Shown here in pieces: positions 60,171-64,000 of a DNA stretch of 64,000 bases (the stretch's first letter is position 1; each line of letters starts with the position of its first letter). The notes beneath the pieces were generated by a model, which was not told the origin of the DNA, did no database searches, and worked only from the letters and a program-made list of their open reading frames with translations. Both the position numbers and the translations under genes were made by a program. Origin of the DNA: Tragulus kanchil (Eukaryota > Chordata > Mammalia > Artiodactyla > Tragulidae); contig JAIOJX010000032.1 in NCBI GenBank assembly GCA_022376925.1, forward strand, positions 169,595,979-169,659,978. Direction: 5' to 3'.

Positions 60171-62441
60171 CTCCATGGGCCTATCAAGAGCCAGATTTCC
60201 AGAGAGGAGATTCTGATCGATCGACTTGAGTCAGGCACTCACGTCCAGGGGCTGTGCTCTGTCCCTCGGGGCTGCTGCGAGCCTCTCGGGGCTCCAGACG
60301 GGGCACTGACCTCTGCTCTGCCTCCCGCTGTGAGACGCTGCCTCCTGAGCGCTGGGGACTCGGGGCCACGGGGGAGGCTGGAGGCCGCACACGGCCGCTC
60401 TGGATCTGCAGCCCTCAGAGAAGCCCAGCAGAGCCCACCGCGGCCACGACTACCTTCAAAGACAGCCGTGCCAGCCCTGACCGCGGCCAGGGGAGGCCTT
60501 GGGGACACGCCTGAGCATCCGCTGGAAGGACCACCAGAGTGAGGCTCCCTGATTGCTGGGGGGGAGGGACTCTGAGCCCAAAGGATGTGGGACGTGGCAC
60601 AGGGCGGGCCACCCTCACATCCTTGCTGGTCATGGTGGCCTTCTCTGGTCCCCTTCAACCCTGGTGATGGAGACAGACTGGGACTTAAAGCCCACCTGAG
60701 CTTGGACCAACGCTGGCGCCCTGTGAGCCCCTTCTCCTCTGACCCTTGTTTTCCTCTTGTGTAGAGAAGCCCAGCTGCTGGGAGTAGATCTCTCGGTGTC
60801 ACAGGGGTGGCGGGGACAGGAGAGGGGTCAGAGCTCTGGGGGCGGGACAGATTCTCAGCTCACGGTTTCCCACCCTCATTGCGTACACTGTTGGGTCCTT
60901 GGGGCAGCTTGGGAATTCTCAGTGGAAACGCTAGCTCGGGTCCCCAGACGGCTGGTCTGGACTGCCCAGAGGCCCTGATGGGCAGCAGAGGGCAGGGAGT
61001 GCCCAGGCCCCCCAGCTGGCCAGGCGCTTCCCTGCCCGCCATCGTTCCCTGCCCCGCCCCCGGCCAGCCTCTGAGCACGCGGACCTCCCGGGCCTGTGCA
61101 GCTTCCTGGCATCCCATGCCCTCTGCCCGGGTGCCCCCGCCGTGCGGTCAGCCTGGCTCAGGACAAGAAGGCTCCCCTCCCACCCTGGGAGCCGCGCCCC
61201 TCCCGTCCCCTCCCCTCCCCTTCCCTCCTCTCCGTGCCTGCAACACATGCCGACCACGCCCTGAGGCTGCTACCCGTGGCAGTCGCTCGGTGGTGTCCAG
61301 CTCACCGCGGCCCCGTGGACGGCAGCACCCCGGGCCTCCCCGTCCTTCCCCGTCTCCCAGAGCTTGCTCAAACTCATGTCCACAGCGTCAGAGATGCCAT
61401 CCAACCGCCCCGTCCTCTGTCACCCCCTTCTTCTGTCTTCTGTTTTCCCAGCGTCGGGGTCTTTTCCAGTGAGTCGTCTCTTCCTGTCAGGCGGCCACAG
61501 GACTGAAGCATGAGCTTCAGCCTCAGTCCTTCCAGTGACTGTCCGGGGTTGACTTCCTTCGGGGCTGACTGCTTCCTGACCACGAGCCACTTGCCAAGAG
61601 CCTTGATGATGTCACCTCCGTCCTCCAGCCTCCCCGAGCCGGGCCCTGACGCTGGCCCCATTTGACAGAGCATGAGCCTGAGGCTCGAGGGTGCGAGGTG
61701 CCCGTGGCCCTGCGGCATGTCCCCCATCGCAGGTGCCTGCTGGCCTCTCAAGGCTCTGGCTGGGGGCTGCTCACCCCAGACCCCTAGGCGGCATCAGGGA
61801 CACAGACAAGGGCTGACGGTGCCCCTGCCAGGCCTCCCGGTCACCGGCTGCCTCCCTGCCTGTCCGTCCCACTTGGCACTGGACTGGGGCGGTCCACACT
61901 GAATCTGTCGTCTCCTGGCCTGGTGCGGAGCACCCAGCGCTGGTCTTCACGTGGGTGTTGCAGGGCCTGAGGGCCCCGCCCAGGCCTGCGGCCTCCCCGG
62001 GTCCCTTCCTGCGCAAGGGCCCAAGTGCTGCCTTCAGGCACACGCACAAGGTAGCCAGCGAAGCCGGCTCCGGGCAGCGCCGGGAATGGGAGGCGGCTCC
62101 CCAAACATCTGGAAAACATCGGCTCCTCTGCCGTGTGGCGCCGGAGATAACCGCCTGTTTGGGGGGATGCGAGGCTGTGACCCTGCCCGGGGGTGCCCCG
62201 CAGAAGGGGGCGTGGCACCGCTGGCCTCTGTTTTCACTGGACACGGGGCCCAGGGAGCCGGCAGCCGGCCGTGTCCCTGCCCGAGCGCTCCTCAGGCGGG
62301 TCCACGCTCCAGGACTTCCCTCTAAACTTCCCAGCTTGCCCTTTACGCTCAGCACCTTCCCGCCTCTGGATGTCTGTGAGTGAAGCTGCCGGATAACCAG
62401 CCCGCCTCCTGCAGACTCGGACGCGGGCGCCTGTCTGTCCG
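60171..62441. other. GC-rich unique sequence with a BovB end
   Basis: A pyrimidine-rich run (CCCTCCCGTCCCCTCCCC and following) is at about 61195-61235. Apart from the BovB end no repeat or gene was recognised. Confidence 0.45.
61275..61625 (-). mobile_element. BovB 3' end, CpG-rich version
   Basis: Antisense BovB 3' end: GGCAGTCGCTCGGTGGTGTC and GAGATGCCATCCAACCGCCC. Many positions are C or G where other copies have T or A. Confidence 0.85.
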
Positions 62442-64000
62442 CCCCTGATCTCTGCAGCCACGTCTTTATGGGTCAAGTTCTGTCAGAGTTTAAATCCATT
62501 CCTAAAGCCACAGAGATTCGTGAATAGCTCAAATGCCGATAGCAGGACGAGAGCCTACTGCTCTGGTCCAGGGGCCTGGGGGCAGCAAGGGTACAAGGAG
62601 AGGGCAGGTGTGGAGGGGACCTGGGAGACTCTGCCCCCAGGGAAGCCCCCTGGCCTTCCTGTGAGCACGTCTGTTCCTGGGCAGCGGCTCAGGCTTCCCC
62701 AGCGGGGTCACGCGCAGGACCCCATTCCTGCGGTAAGACGGTTCTCAGAGGGGGCTGCAGGGCCCTGGAGGGTCCTGCCTGAGCTCTCTCTAATTTCCTA
62801 GACTCCTGGAAGGCTCCTGCGGGCAGTGGACGAGCCCCAAGCAGGGCACACCCATCCTGCAGCGGCAGGCAGACTTCCAGTGCCGCGGGAGCCCCGTGCC
62901 CGGCCGGCGGGAGCCCCGTGCCCGGCCGGCGGGAGCCTCTGCGAGTGTCTGGCCATCGGAACTGGGGCTGGTGGGCAGGAAGGCCCCGGAGCCTCACCGG
63001 ACAGCAGGGAGAAGACGCCCGGTGACGAGGGTGGCCGGGCAGCACCGGGAATGGGAGGCGGAGCCCCAGGAGAGGACGGAGGCTGCCTGGGAGAACAGGC
63101 AGCAGCCGTGGCCGTGCCCAGGCCCTGGCCGGACTCTTGGTGTGCCGGTCCCTACGGCCCTTCCAGGTCTGACGCCCATGGACACGCTGGCTGAGTGTGA
63201 CGTGGGAGGTTCTAAAGCTTCAGTCCCAGGCTTCCGGGGAGCAGTGGGCTCTGGCTACGCAGGAGGCAAAGGACGTCTAGGTGAGTGGGGAGAGTTCTGG
63301 GTAGGGAGATGGTTCTCAGCGGGGAGGGCAGGTGGGGCAGGTGGGGTCCCCGCGTGAGGCCGACCATCAGCAGTCAGCATTTCAGGGGACAGCGGGGTTA
63401 GCTGGGAGGGTGTGGACAGGGAGGAGCGGCGGGGCGGCGGGGCTCCGTGGAGACAGGGACCGCCGCCAGCGTCCTCCCAGGCAGGCTCCACTCAACCAAC
63501 CACCCGCCCAGCCTGCTGCCCTCCCCTGATCTCTGCAGCCACGTCTTTATGGGTCAAGTTCTGTCAGAGTTTAAATCCATTCCTAAAGCCACAGAGATTC
63601 GTGAATAGCTCAAATGCCGATAGCAGGACGAGAGCCTACTGCTCTGGTCCAGGGGCCTGGGGGCAGCAAGGGTACAAGGAGAGGGCAGGTGTGGAGGGGA
63701 CCTGGGAGACTCTGCCCCCAGGGAAGCCCCCTGGCCTTCCTGTGAGCACGTCTGTTCCTGGGCAGCGGCTCAGGCTTCCCCAGCGGGGTCACGCGCAGGA
63801 CCCCATTCCTGCGGTAAGACGGTTCTCAGAGGGGGCTGCAGGGCCCTGGAGGGTCCTGCCTGAGCTCTCTCTAATTTCCTAGACTCCTGGAAGGCTCCTG
63901 CGGGCAGTGGACGAGCCCCAAGCAGGGCACACCCATCCTGCAGCGGCAGGCAGACTTCCAGTGCCGCGGGAGCCCCGTGCCCGGCCGGCGGGAGCCTCTG
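62442..64000. repeat. Tandem doublet 17 (second copy from 63523, cut by the window end)
   Basis: Offset 1081 bp. The second copy follows the first to the window end. A 22-bp unit present twice in the first copy (62886-62937) is present once in the second. Confidence 0.93.
62886..62937. repeat. 22-bp tandem repeat, two units
   Basis: A unit containing GAGCCCCGTGCCCGGCCGGC occurs twice here and once in the doublet counterpart at about 63967-63995. Confidence 0.85.

Noticed and set aside
59766..60542. Repeat proteins reading GPHLEAGPTPGGGAHTWRR or PPPGVGPASRCGPRLQVWA
   Set aside because: By-product of a 19-bp minisatellite with no stop codons, present on both strands.

Overview
This window is nuclear DNA from a mammal, and almost certainly a bovid or other ruminant. 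It contains BovB (RTE-clade) LINE fragments, Bov-tA-type SINEs, tRNA-derived CHR/SINE2-type SINEs, ruminant L1 3' ends and MIR relics. It also has GT-AG introns, AATAAA polyadenylation signals and CpG-rich promoters. The gene order matches the segment of human 14q32.33 that carries TDRD9, RD3L and ATP5MJ (formerly C14orf2/MP68), read in the opposite orientation. Gene names rest on recognising the protein families from memory, not on a database search. LAYOUT. About 1-21 kb is the 5' part of TDRD9 on the minus strand. Coding exon 1 is at 20665-20927, and a phase-compatible candidate second exon is at 1809-1915. The long intron between them contains the two coding exons of RD3L on the opposite (+) strand (10604-10902 and 11263-11560), so RD3L is a nested antisense gene. 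About 21-28.7 kb is the TDRD9 promoter (three CCAAT boxes, GC boxes, one CACGTG) and a repeat-rich spacer. About 28.7-35.06 kb is ATP5MJ on the plus strand: a noncoding first exon in a CpG-rich promoter with NRF-1-like sites, then coding exons 32366-32489, 34276-34299 and 34912-34946, and a poly(A) signal at 35032. About 35-64 kb has no gene that I can support. It is a patchwork of L1, BovB and SINE insertions (35-46 kb, 55-58 kb) and GC-rich unique sequence (47-55 kb, 58-64 kb) with a 19-bp minisatellite at 60 kb. DOMINANT ANOMALY. Seventeen separate segments of 1.05-1.18 kb are each present twice in direct tandem (the last is cut by the window end). The copies are near-identical and have nothing in common in content. 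Differences are mainly homopolymer indels, many near the joins, and several joins carry short unmatched filler. This is best read as overlapping contig ends that were never merged in the assembly. About 18 kb of the 64 kb would then be redundant, and the true locus would be nearer 46 kb. The doublets damage the gene models: TDRD9 exon 1 and promoter, ATP5MJ exon 1, exon 3 and exon 4, and the RD3L 3' end all appear twice. FUNCTION. The three genes share location rather than a pathway. TDRD9 is a germline DExH-box/Tudor helicase of the piRNA pathway, RD3L is a paralogue of the retinal protein RD3, and ATP5MJ is a small subunit of mitochondrial ATP synthase. I found no convincing evidence of a new biological system. 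The most unusual signal is the doublet architecture, and I judge it technical.
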